This document shows positions 6,985 to 12,424 of a stretch of DNA of 12,424 nucleotides, in pieces; position 1 is the first letter of the stretch; the number at the start of each line of letters is the position of its first letter. The DNA lies in the NCBI GenBank assembly GCA_021443045.1, contig JABUUT010000036.1:6818-19241 (forward strand), in the 5' to 3' direction. Under the pieces are notes generated by a model. The model was not told the origin of the DNA. It saw nothing but the letters and a program-made list of their open reading frames with translations, and made no database searches. The stretch comes from Fibrobacteraceae bacterium (GTDB lineage: Bacteria > Fibrobacterota > Fibrobacteria > Fibrobacterales > Fibrobacteraceae). A program made the translations under genes and the position numbers.

Positions 6985-9348
6985 CTAAATACCCAATTTG
7001 ACTTCTACACCAAATACAAAGAACAGCCCCATGCCCTTCGCCATAAAGGGAACAAGGTCATAACCATTGGCAGAGTTTTCATCATTATCCTTGGTTACCC
7101 AAGAGCGTTCACGGGCGTTTTCAGAGCCCAAGAATTTAAGGGCTTCCACATCCAATTTGGAGAATATGTTATCCAGTTCCAAATAGAATCTGGCACTTCT
7201 AAAGAAGTATTTCTGTTTTCCCGGCAAATCTAAATTCACTCGGATATCGGTGCGGTACAAGTCGGTAAATTCGTGATAATCTCGAAGGCAGCGGCTTCCG
7301 TTAGACTGATTTGCAGAATGAGAGGGCATAATCTGGTAGTAATAAAGAGGTCTATGATATAAAGCATGGTGCGTTAAAATTACAGAGACCATGGAATCCT
7401 TGCGAGGGTAGTAGCGGAAATGGGATACAATGTCTAGCCTGGAATTGGCTTCCCAAGGAAGGGATTTTCCATTTTCCAGCTCGTACTCACCATATACAGA
7501 ACTGAGGTTGGTCGCCATGGAAAAATGATGGGACGTTTTTAATTCCATGGTGGCAGTTCCACCCATAACCCAAGCGTAATCCACTGGGGTTACATCGATG
7601 TACTGGGCGTAAGCCTTGGGCATAGGCAACAGAGGGTCAAAATAATAGCGACCAAAACCAGCCGTTTGGGCATCAAAATATTTAGAACGGTACCCTAACC
7701 CCAACTTGGCTGAAGTGCCTGTTTCCAAGCGGCCAGTCAAATCTCCATCATCGTAAAAATGCTTCCAGTCGGAGCGGTAAGCCGCGTTGCCAAACACCCG
7801 CCAATAGGCTGTGTCCACACCAGATAAATTTCTTTCTATGTCCAAAGAAGCCGTGGGAACAGCTTTATGATCACCAGCATCAGCCACAGCACCTACAGAA
7901 ACAATTTCTTCACCGTAGTCCTGCTTCCACTTAAAGCGGCCTGTACCCGAAAGCACTCCCGTTTGATAGTCGTCAGAACGTTTTCCACCAAATTCAGGGA
8001 AGCCTCTTTCCACAATGTGGTGCTCATACAGAAGAGCCCCACTAAGATTAGCACCCAAAATAGATCCTTCAAAATTCTTGTCGGCACCACCGCTAATGGT
8101 GGAATGGGTCTGGCTATAGGCATCTATAAATGTAGCAGCCGTCTTATCATTACTAGAGGAGCGAAAACCGGTGGTATCCCGCAGGGTATCACTTAAATAT
8201 TCTCGAACAAAACCGGCATGAAAACTGGTGCCAAAGCGAGAAGCGTATTCGGCGCCCACAACCAAATATTCCTGTTCGCCGGCAATAATATCAATGGAAT
8301 TCACCTGATCGTAGGCCGTGGAGGTATCCTGGCTCACAGAATATTCATCTGAGCTGTACAGGGTTCGCAAGGCCCAAGTGTTGCCGCTGGAATCAGAACC
8401 ATTTAACTGGGCATAAACATCAAAGGCCGACAAATCAAAGGGGTCGCTAGACTTTACCTTGCCGTCTTCCTTGGAGTCTCCACCCCGCTTGCGAAATTCC
8501 GTAAAAAACTTTTCACCCAGGTTCTTTAGCATTTCTGCATTCAAACGACGGAAAGCAAAGCGGAAAGAATCCCAGAATAAAAATGGGGCGTCCAGCATTA
8601 CTTCTTGAAGGGTAATGCCCATAGAACCCTGAAGCCCCCATTCACCCTTGGTTTGTTCAGGAATGTACTGCACCGAGGTAGCCAAGCCCTGGCCAATAGG
8701 GCCATCTCCATAGTGGTCATGAATTTCAATACCACTTAAGGAATGGGGATTGATTACAGAAAGGTTGCCCGGAAAGCCCACATCCAAATGACGCATGTTA
8801 GGAATGCGCAAGCGGCCCAGATGGTAAGCTACATCAGAAGCTCTGGAACCGTCATAGTACAAGGCACTGGAAAAATCCTTTTGGCCCGAAATGCCAGGCA
8901 TCTGCCCCAAATGTTCCGTAACATCAAAACGCATGCCAGCAGCATCTTCCAATTTTTCAACAGCCACGGTGCGCTCAGGTTCCCACTTTACAGGTTCCCC
9001 ATCCCCAACAATGGTGCTGGAACCCAGGTCCCTCACATTTACAGCAAGTGTCACCACCATGTCCAGCAAGTCCGGAAAATCAATCAAATCCACATAAACA
9101 CTGTCGTACCCTTCCTTCTGAAACACAAGGGAGGCTTTTTTAGAATCTACCGTCAACTCAAAGCGGCCATCGGCATTGGTGCTTCCCAAAGATTTTCCAG
9201 AGCGATAGGTGATTTTTACACCATCCAAAGGCAAATCCGATTCCGATTCCAGGACCACACCCACAATTGTAGTTGGCGAAGCTGCAAAGGACACCGCCGC
9301 ACTAAGGGCAAAAAGAACAACAAACAAAAACAGGGAACAACGTCTCAT
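6985..9348 (-). CDS. TonB-dependent-receptor-like outer-membrane protein
   Basis: Counting from the ATG at 9348, 787 residues. Residues 1-22 form a signal peptide (MRRC, hydrophobic core, ending VSFA). Residues about 27-102 are a carboxypeptidase-regulatory-like beta domain (TTIVGVVLE..., DGRFELTV). About 124-229 is a plug-like domain, with HLGQMPGI, LYYDGSR, INPHSLSGIEI and GPIGQGLAT at the places typical of plugs. The remainder is rich in alternating aromatic/polar strands typical of a 22-strand barrel and ends FFVFGVEVKLGI. No clear TonB box was seen, so energy coupling is unproven, and the substrate is unknown. A TTG at 9366 would extend the ORF by six residues but would put DY before the signal peptide; the ATG is preferred. 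It is the first gene of an operon with the dipeptidase, which suggests a linked envelope role. Confidence 0.83.
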   Translation of the reverse strand: MRRCSLFLFVVLFALSAAVSFAASPTTIVGVVLESESDLPLDGVKITYRSGKSLGSTNADGRFELTVDSKKASLVFQKEGYDSVYVDLIDFPDLLDMVVTLAVNVRDLGSSTIVGDGEPVKWEPERTVAVEKLEDAAGMRFDVTEHLGQMPGISGQKDFSSALYYDGSRASDVAYHLGRLRIPNMRHLDVGFPGNLSVINPHSLSGIEIHDHYGDGPIGQGLATSVQYIPEQTKGEWGLQGSMGITLQEVMLDAPFLFWDSFRFAFRRLNAEMLKNLGEKFFTEFRKRGGDSKEDGKVKSSDPFDLSAFDVYAQLNGSDSSGNTWALRTLYSSDEYSVSQDTSTAYDQVNSIDIIAGEQEYLVVGAEYASRFGTSFHAGFVREYLSDTLRDTTGFRSSSNDKTAATFIDAYSQTHSTISGGADKNFEGSILGANLSGALLYEHHIVERGFPEFGGKRSDDYQTGVLSGTGRFKWKQDYGEEIVSVGAVADAGDHKAVPTASLDIERNLSGVDTAYWRVFGNAAYRSDWKHFYDDGDLTGRLETGTSAKLGLGYRSKYFDAQTAGFGRYYFDPLLPMPKAYAQYIDVTPVDYAWVMGGTATMELKTSHHFSMATNLSSVYGEYELENGKSLPWEANSRLDIVSHFRYYPRKDSMVSVILTHHALYHRPLYYYQIMPSHSANQSNGSRCLRDYHEFTDLYRTDIRVNLDLPGKQKYFFRSARFYLELDNIFSKLDVEALKFLGSENARERSWVTKDNDENSANGYDLVPFMAKGMGLFFVFGVEVKLGI

Positions 9349-9391
9349 ATATCCATAATCTAGCAAAATTAAATGTTAGATTTAGTCCATT
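9349..9391. promoter_or_regulatory. Short divergent gap between the receptor and amidase genes
   Basis: Only 43 AT-rich bases separate the two start codons. Neither direction shows a convincing -35/-10 pair or a strong Shine-Dalgarno sequence; GGA lies a few bases before the receptor ATG. Any promoters must overlap each other or run into the opposite coding region, so very short leaders are implied. Confidence 0.35.
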
Positions 9392-10150
9392 ATGAGAATC
9401 TATTTAGTGCAAATGGCCGTAGTCAAGAACCAGAAATTCCAAAACTTTGAAAAAGTACGGAATCTATTGAAAAAAACGCCCCCAAAAAAAGACAGCCTGG
9501 TGATTCTCCCCGAAATGTTCGCCACCGGATACCTGCCAAGCCACTGTGCCCAGGAGGCCGAAAACTTTAGCAATTCCCAAGAACCAACCGTTCTTTTTCT
9601 TCAGGAAATAAGCAACCAAACCCAGTGCCACGTTCTAGGTGGAGGAATAGGTAAAACTGATGATGGATTGGTAAACCACACAGGCCTATATAGCCCCCAT
9701 TCCCAAACAGGCACAGAAGCCGCTGGATACAACAAAATCCACCCTTTTTTCCCAGAACAGGAATACGGATTTATCGCAGGGCAAAATCCCACCGTTTTTC
9801 AACTAAATCACTGGAACATAGCCCCAACCATCTGCTACGATTTGCGCTTCCCAGAATTGTACAAACAAATTAGCAAATTATTTTATACAAAATCAAACAA
9901 GCAAAAATTAGTTACAGTACAAGCGGCATGGCCCGCCATTCGAAACGAAGATTTTGAAACATTACTTATACAAAGAGCCAGAGAAAACAACACCTTTATT
10001 GCAGCAGTGAACTACACAACTCCACAGCCCAGCAATAAAGAAAATCCAGAAGAAATCTACATGGGAAACTCCATGATTGTTTCTCCAGAAGGAAACGTGG
10101 TTGCAGGGCAAAAAAAATATGAAGAAATTGTGATTGAAGCCGAAATTTAA
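9392..10150 (+). CDS. Carbon-nitrogen hydrolase, NIT2/YafV-type omega-amidase homologue
   Basis: A 252-residue member of the nitrilase superfamily, without signal peptide. The catalytic triad is visible: E41 in LPEMF, K115 in YNKIHPF and C148 in ICYDLRFPELY. AAWPAIRNEDFETLLIQRARENN (178-200) corresponds to the conserved helix of the omega-amidase branch. These enzymes hydrolyse 2-oxoglutaramate and 2-oxosuccinamate to the oxoacids and ammonia, which removes by-products of glutamine and asparagine transamination. Other nitrilase branches (N-carbamoylputrescine amidase, deaminated-glutathione amidase) share the triad, so the substrate is inferred from the CYDLRFP pattern and length. There is no good Shine-Dalgarno sequence before the ATG. 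It is transcribed away from the receptor operon and is followed by non-coding repeats, so it appears to stand alone. Confidence 0.87.
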   Translation: MRIYLVQMAVVKNQKFQNFEKVRNLLKKTPPKKDSLVILPEMFATGYLPSHCAQEAENFSNSQEPTVLFLQEISNQTQCHVLGGGIGKTDDGLVNHTGLYSPHSQTGTEAAGYNKIHPFFPEQEYGFIAGQNPTVFQLNHWNIAPTICYDLRFPELYKQISKLFYTKSNKQKLVTVQAAWPAIRNEDFETLLIQRARENNTFIAAVNYTTPQPSNKENPEEIYMGNSMIVSPEGNVVAGQKKYEEIVIEAEI

Positions 10151-10189
10151 GGCAGAAGGTAGTTATCAATGATTAGTGTTGAATGAATT

Positions 10190-10369
10190 GTCATTCTGGA
10201 GGCACGCAGTGCCGATAGAATCCATAGAATGCGGATCAATGGTTAAATGATTAACGCATTGCCATTCATTCCGAGCTGCCTTTAGCCCTGAACCCTGGAG
10301 CGGCCTTTAGCCCTGGAGCGCAGCGATAGGGGATAGGGGAGGAATCCAGTGAATATCCATGTAAATACA
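10190..10369 (+). repeat. Paired hairpin repeat cassette, copy 1
   Basis: It contains two related units in the same orientation. Unit 1 (10190-10234) opens with GTCATTCTG, holds the perfect hairpin GGCAC-GCA-GTGCC (10201-10213), and closes with GAATCCATAGAATGCGG. An AT-rich spacer follows (AATGGTTAAATGATTAA, 10238-10254), framed by the inverted pair AATGCG (10228-10233) and CGCATT (10255-10260). Unit 2 (10261-10358) is diverged and expanded. It begins CCATTCATTCCGAG and ends GAGGAATCCAGTGAATATCC. The same plan recurs at 12283-12420, and similarity continues past the unit end (AATATCCA, then AA-TAC). There is no T tract, so these are not ordinary terminators. Confidence 0.8.
10278..10338 (+). 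repeat. Internal duplications within unit 2 of cassette 1
   Basis: GCCTTTAGCCCTG occurs at 10278-10290 and again at 10303-10315, a 25-base period. CCCTGGAGCG occurs at 10293-10302 and 10311-10320. GATAGGG is then repeated in tandem at 10325-10331 and 10332-10338. Together these lengthen the middle of this unit well beyond the other three. Confidence 0.8.
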
Positions 10370-10379
10370 CATACGCATC

Positions 10380-10567
10380 TTTTATTGTACACTAGGAAAT
10401 TTTGTTGATTTTCATCACAACCTATAAAAATCTGTAACTCCTTAATACTCAATATTTTGGATAAAATCTATTTTATGTATAGACAGATTGTCCAATTTAT
10501 TTTTGCCCCAAAGTATACAAAAATTAAAAAAAAGTTCTAAATTGAGGATAGATAAAGTGAGGTTCTT
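10380..10567 (+). promoter_or_regulatory. AT-rich presumed control region of the 47-aa/118-aa/maltokinase cluster
   Basis: About 190 bases without a supported gene, much richer in A+T than its neighbours. A perfect dyad, ATAAAAT-CT-ATTTTAT (10461-10476), could be an operator. TATAGA (10478-10483) and TATACA (10514-10519) are possible -10 elements, but no -35 at normal spacing is convincing (TTGGAT at 10457-10462 is 15 bases from the first, TTGTCC at 10488-10493 is 20 from the second). The region ends in the strong GAGG ribosome site at 10559-10562. Confidence 0.4.
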
Positions 10568-10711
10568 ATGCATCCATTGGATATGAACAAATACAACTAT
10601 GCCAAGGCGTTGATCAAGGCTGGGGTAACTCGTGAGTTGATTATAAAAATCACAGCTATTTCCTCTTATCAATACGCCCAATTCCAGCGGGAAATTGCAT
10701 CCGCAGCTTAG
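10568..10711 (+). CDS. Small protein of 47 residues, unknown function
   Basis: The ORF starts at an ATG five bases after GAGG (10559-10562), a strong ribosome site for this window, and ends at TAG 10709-10711. The product begins MHPLDMNKYNYAKALIKAG and continues with VTRELIIKITAISSYQYAQF. The stretch AKALIKAGVTRELIIKITAIS has the spacing of a helix-turn-helix (helix, Gly turn, helix) and weakly recalls the short helical tails of some Rpn/PD-(D/E)XK transposase-type proteins and small DNA-binding proteins; I cannot assign a family. It could be a genuine small regulator, an upstream leader ORF for the next gene, or a remnant of a longer protein. The next gene follows after eight bases in another frame, which argues for cotranscription. 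There is no signal peptide or membrane segment. Confidence 0.6.
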   Translation: MHPLDMNKYNYAKALIKAGVTRELIIKITAISSYQYAQFQREIASAA

Positions 10712-10714
10712 AGG
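10711..10714 (+). promoter_or_regulatory. Ribosome binding site that decides a TTG start
   Basis: GAGG lies five bases before the TTG at 10720 and begins on the last base of the TAG of the 47-aa ORF. The downstream frame is open back to a TGA at 10633-10635 but has no ATG or GTG between, so this TTG is the best start. Confidence 0.6.
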
Positions 10715-10719
10715 CTTCG

Positions 10720-11076
10720 TTGCAAATCACACTGAACATTCAGGCACAGCCATCCACCCAAAATCGGGCACGGAAGGCTGTGCTTTTTTCTTGCCATCGG
10801 GACGGAACCATTGTGTTGGAATGTATTGATGGAGAAAAGCCCGCAAAAATCACCCTTACGGCAACAGACATTTTCCCTTGGGACGAAATGCTCTCCAAGC
10901 TCCTTCTAAACTGGAAATTAGGCGATATAGAAAGCGTTCCCAGCCCATTTCGCCCCACAAAAAGAATTCCGGAATATATCGTTGAAGGTTTTGAAAAAGA
11001 ACCCATTTCAAATAAACTAAAAATTTTGGCCGAACTGAGACGCCAAGGGTATTTTCCACCCCTTTCCAACCCATGA
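10720..11076 (+). CDS. Unrecognised 118-residue protein coupled to maltokinase
   Basis: Starts at TTG with a well-placed GAGG and ends in ATGA shared with the maltokinase start (11073-11076), so the two are almost certainly translated together. I do not recognise a family. Residues 1-50 look beta-rich (QITLNIQA, KAVLFSCHRDGTIVLECIDG, KITLTATDI). The rest is helix-prone: FPWDEMLSKLLLNWKLGDIE, then a Pro-rich stretch (ESVPSPFRPTKRIPEY), then a basic helix NKLKILAELRRQGYFPP at the end. There is no signal peptide or membrane helix, so it is presumably cytoplasmic. It is not the maltokinase cap domain, which is present in the next protein (RWFMGKGRP). Position and coupling suggest an accessory or regulatory partner of that kinase, as an inference only. 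Confidence 0.75.
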   Translation: MQITLNIQAQPSTQNRARKAVLFSCHRDGTIVLECIDGEKPAKITLTATDIFPWDEMLSKLLLNWKLGDIESVPSPFRPTKRIPEYIVEGFEKEPISNKLKILAELRRQGYFPPLSNP

Positions 11077-12269
11077 TTTCACTTAATGACAAACGATGGT
11101 TCATGGGAAAAGGTCGCCCCATTCAGCGAACCGAAATTTTTGATTGCATACCTGTGGCACAAAACAAACTTTCCATTGTCAAAGTCTATTTTGATGATAT
11201 AGAAAGCAATTTTAATTTGTACGCAATCATTGAAGATGAAAAAAAATTTGGCTACTTACTGCAGGAGGGGTTTTGCCAAAAAGAAATTCCAGGGACCAAG
11301 GGAAAATTCATCTTTAAAAGTCTTGTGCCTTTTAAAGAGCAAAGTGTGGCCCTATTAGATAAAATAGCCCCCACCACCACGGAACAGAGCAATTCTTCCT
11401 TTGTTCTGCCCAGCCATTTTTTCTTTAAATTGTACCGCCGGTTGCAAGAGGGTTTACACCCCGAGCCCATGATTTTAGAATCCCTGAATAAGGCTTTCTT
11501 TAATGGGGCTCCCCAAATTCTAGGTCTTTGCCAGTACCAAACAGAAAATCAAATCTACACTTTGGGCATTTTAGAAGAACACTACGAAAGTGCAGTAGAT
11601 TGCTGGAGCCTTTTTTGCAAAAAAATGAAATTGGGAGGTCCATCCTTAGAAGATGTGGTAGTAAAAAGCAGAGCACTGGGAAACCAAACAGCACAAATGC
11701 ATTTGGCACTTCAAAATCTGGGCCGCAGTCCAATAGAAACCGCAGAGGAGCCTCCCCTAGACAAACTTCAAAGTCTTTTAGAAAAACATCTAAAGACCCA
11801 ACAGGAAAAAAATCCATGGGCAATAGAGCTGCACAACCACATAAATATTCTAAAAAATAAATTTCATTTCCCTCCTCCCCTTCTTTTACCCCAAACCATC
11901 CACGGAGATTTTCATTTAGGGCAAATTCTGTGGATACAGAATCAATTCAAGATTATCGACTTTGAAGGAGAGCCAGCCCGAACGCTTGAATTCCGGCGGC
12001 GGCTTCGGTCTCCTTTGGTAGACCTTGCAGGTATGCTCCGCAGCCTGCAATATGCATCGGCGGTATCAGGGCAAAACAGCACAGCAGCCGAGAATGCTTT
12101 TTTGGAAGGATATGCGGAATCCATTGGCAACCTAACCGCCGATGCATTGAAGCCCGCCACCAAGCCCTATATTTTTGCCAAGGCAGTGTACGAAGCCTGC
12201 TACGAGTTGGAATTTCGCCCACAATGGCTTCACATTCCAGCCAAAGCGCTACTAACGGTTTGTGGTTAA
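11073..12269 (+). CDS. mak: Maltokinase (maltose 1-phosphate synthesis), Mak/Pep2-like
   Basis: Phosphorylates maltose with ATP to maltose 1-phosphate, the donor used by GlgE for alpha-1,4-glucan synthesis. The 398 residues are somewhat shorter than the roughly 450 of actinobacterial Mak. The N-terminal cap carries RWFMGKGRP (8-16). FKLYRRLQEGLHPEP (118-132) matches the family's K-x-Y-R-R-hinge motif. The aminoglycoside-phosphotransferase-like core has HGDFHLGQIL (277-286, catalytic D279) and DFEGEPAR (296-303, metal-binding D296), then SPLVDLAGMLRSLQYA (313-328) and a closing RPQWLHIPAKALL. These motifs separate maltokinase from generic APH kinases. The ATG overlaps the previous stop as ATGA. 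No GlgE, TreS, GlgB or other glycogen gene lies within the window, and the region downstream is repeats. Confidence 0.88.
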   Translation: MISLNDKRWFMGKGRPIQRTEIFDCIPVAQNKLSIVKVYFDDIESNFNLYAIIEDEKKFGYLLQEGFCQKEIPGTKGKFIFKSLVPFKEQSVALLDKIAPTTTEQSNSSFVLPSHFFFKLYRRLQEGLHPEPMILESLNKAFFNGAPQILGLCQYQTENQIYTLGILEEHYESAVDCWSLFCKKMKLGGPSLEDVVVKSRALGNQTAQMHLALQNLGRSPIETAEEPPLDKLQSLLEKHLKTQQEKNPWAIELHNHINILKNKFHFPPPLLLPQTIHGDFHLGQILWIQNQFKIIDFEGEPARTLEFRRRLRSPLVDLAGMLRSLQYASAVSGQNSTAAENAFLEGYAESIGNLTADALKPATKPYIFAKAVYEACYELEFRPQWLHIPAKALLTVCG

Positions 12270-12282
12270 TGCTCAACGCCCT

Positions 12283-12420
12283 GTCATTCTGAGGGGCAAA
12301 GCCCTGAAGGATCCACAGAATGTGGAGCCAATTATTAATGATTAATGGTTAATGATTAATAATTGGTCATCCTGAACGGCATACGCCGTGAAGGATCCAT
12401 AGAATATCCACACAAGTACC
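12283..12420 (+). repeat. Paired hairpin repeat cassette, copy 2
   Basis: Unit 1 (12283-12325) has GTCATTCTGA, the hairpin GGGC-AAA-GCCC (12294-12304), GAAGGATCCACAGAAT, and a second small hairpin CCACA-GAA-TGTGG (12313-12325). Unit 2 (12366-12409) has GTCATCCTGA, the hairpin ACGGC-ATAC-GCCGT (12376-12389), GAAGGATCCATAGAAT and ATCC. Both units run in the same direction as those of cassette 1 and are separated by a large AT-rich palindrome. The cassette begins 13 bases after the maltokinase stop and may continue past the window end. Confidence 0.85.
12328..12366. repeat. 39-base near-perfect palindrome inside cassette 2
   Basis: CCAATTATTAAT (12328-12339) pairs with ATTAATAATTGG (12355-12366). 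After a single G-G mismatch (12340, 12354), ATTAA (12341-12345) pairs with TTAAT (12349-12353) around a TGG loop. That gives 17 of 18 possible pairs. It is A+T-rich and has no T tract after it. Confidence 0.85.
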
Positions 12421-12424
12421 AACC

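Noticed and set aside
8743..9363. 206-aa plus-strand ORF opposite the receptor N-terminus
   Set aside because: Its translation is basic and His/Arg-rich without recognisable motifs, and the opposite strand carries a signal peptide and plug domain.
10442..10681. 79-aa minus-strand ORF across the AT-rich gap
   Set aside because: No ribosome site and a low-complexity AT-driven translation; it overlaps the better-supported 47-aa ORF.
12283..12409. Intrinsic terminator for the maltokinase gene
   Set aside because: The hairpins have no following T tract; the AT palindrome also lacks one. They fit the repeat family better.
10190..12420. CRISPR array or attachment sites
   Set aside because: There are only two cassettes 2 kb apart, with internal hairpins and no regular spacers or Cas genes; no integrase or tRNA target is nearby to support att sites.

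Overview
The window reads as chromosome of a diderm (outer-membrane) bacterium of moderate GC. A TonB-dependent-receptor-like barrel, exported proteins with signal peptides and a mostly housekeeping gene set fit Fibrobacterota (Fibrobacter-like) or a Bacteroidota-type relative. The phylum is an inference from gene content and repeat style, not proven. No rRNA, tRNA, CRISPR array, insertion sequence or prophage was seen.

Layout. 1-117: 3' end of a metF-like gene (+). 131-2179: priA (-), convergent with it. 2180-2312: AT-rich divergent promoter region. 2313-5207: a 964-residue DUF349 repeat protein (+), closed by a strong intrinsic terminator at 5223-5255. 5271-6230: Sua5/TsaC-type threonylcarbamoyl-AMP synthase (+), whose stop overlaps the stop of the convergent gene. 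9348-6985, then 6973-6227 (-): a two-gene operon of a TonB-receptor-like outer-membrane protein and an exported VanX-type D-Ala-D-Ala dipeptidase. 9392-10150: a NIT2/YafV-type omega-amidase homologue (+), divergent from the receptor across only 43 bases. 10151-10567: non-coding, with a repeat cassette and then an AT-rich presumed control region. 10568-12269: a tight three-gene (+) cluster of a 47-residue ORF, an unrecognised 118-residue protein and a maltokinase-like kinase, the last two overlapping by ATGA. 12270-12424: a second repeat cassette.

How the genes fit together. PriA (replication restart), TsaC/Sua5 (tRNA t6A), MetF (one-carbon metabolism) and the amidase (2-oxoglutaramate repair) are ordinary housekeeping functions. 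The receptor/dipeptidase pair suggests handling of peptidoglycan-derived or other D-amino-acid peptides at the envelope. The maltokinase suggests maltose-1-phosphate synthesis for alpha-glucan (glycogen) made through GlgE, but GlgE and TreS are not in the window.

The least explained content is in the last 2.3 kb. Two cassettes of paired hairpin repeats lie in the same orientation on either side of the 47-aa/118-aa/maltokinase cluster. Each unit has conserved flanks around a hairpin whose sequence differs between copies while pairing is kept. One cassette holds a 39-base near-perfect palindrome between its two units; the other has an expanded, internally duplicated second unit.
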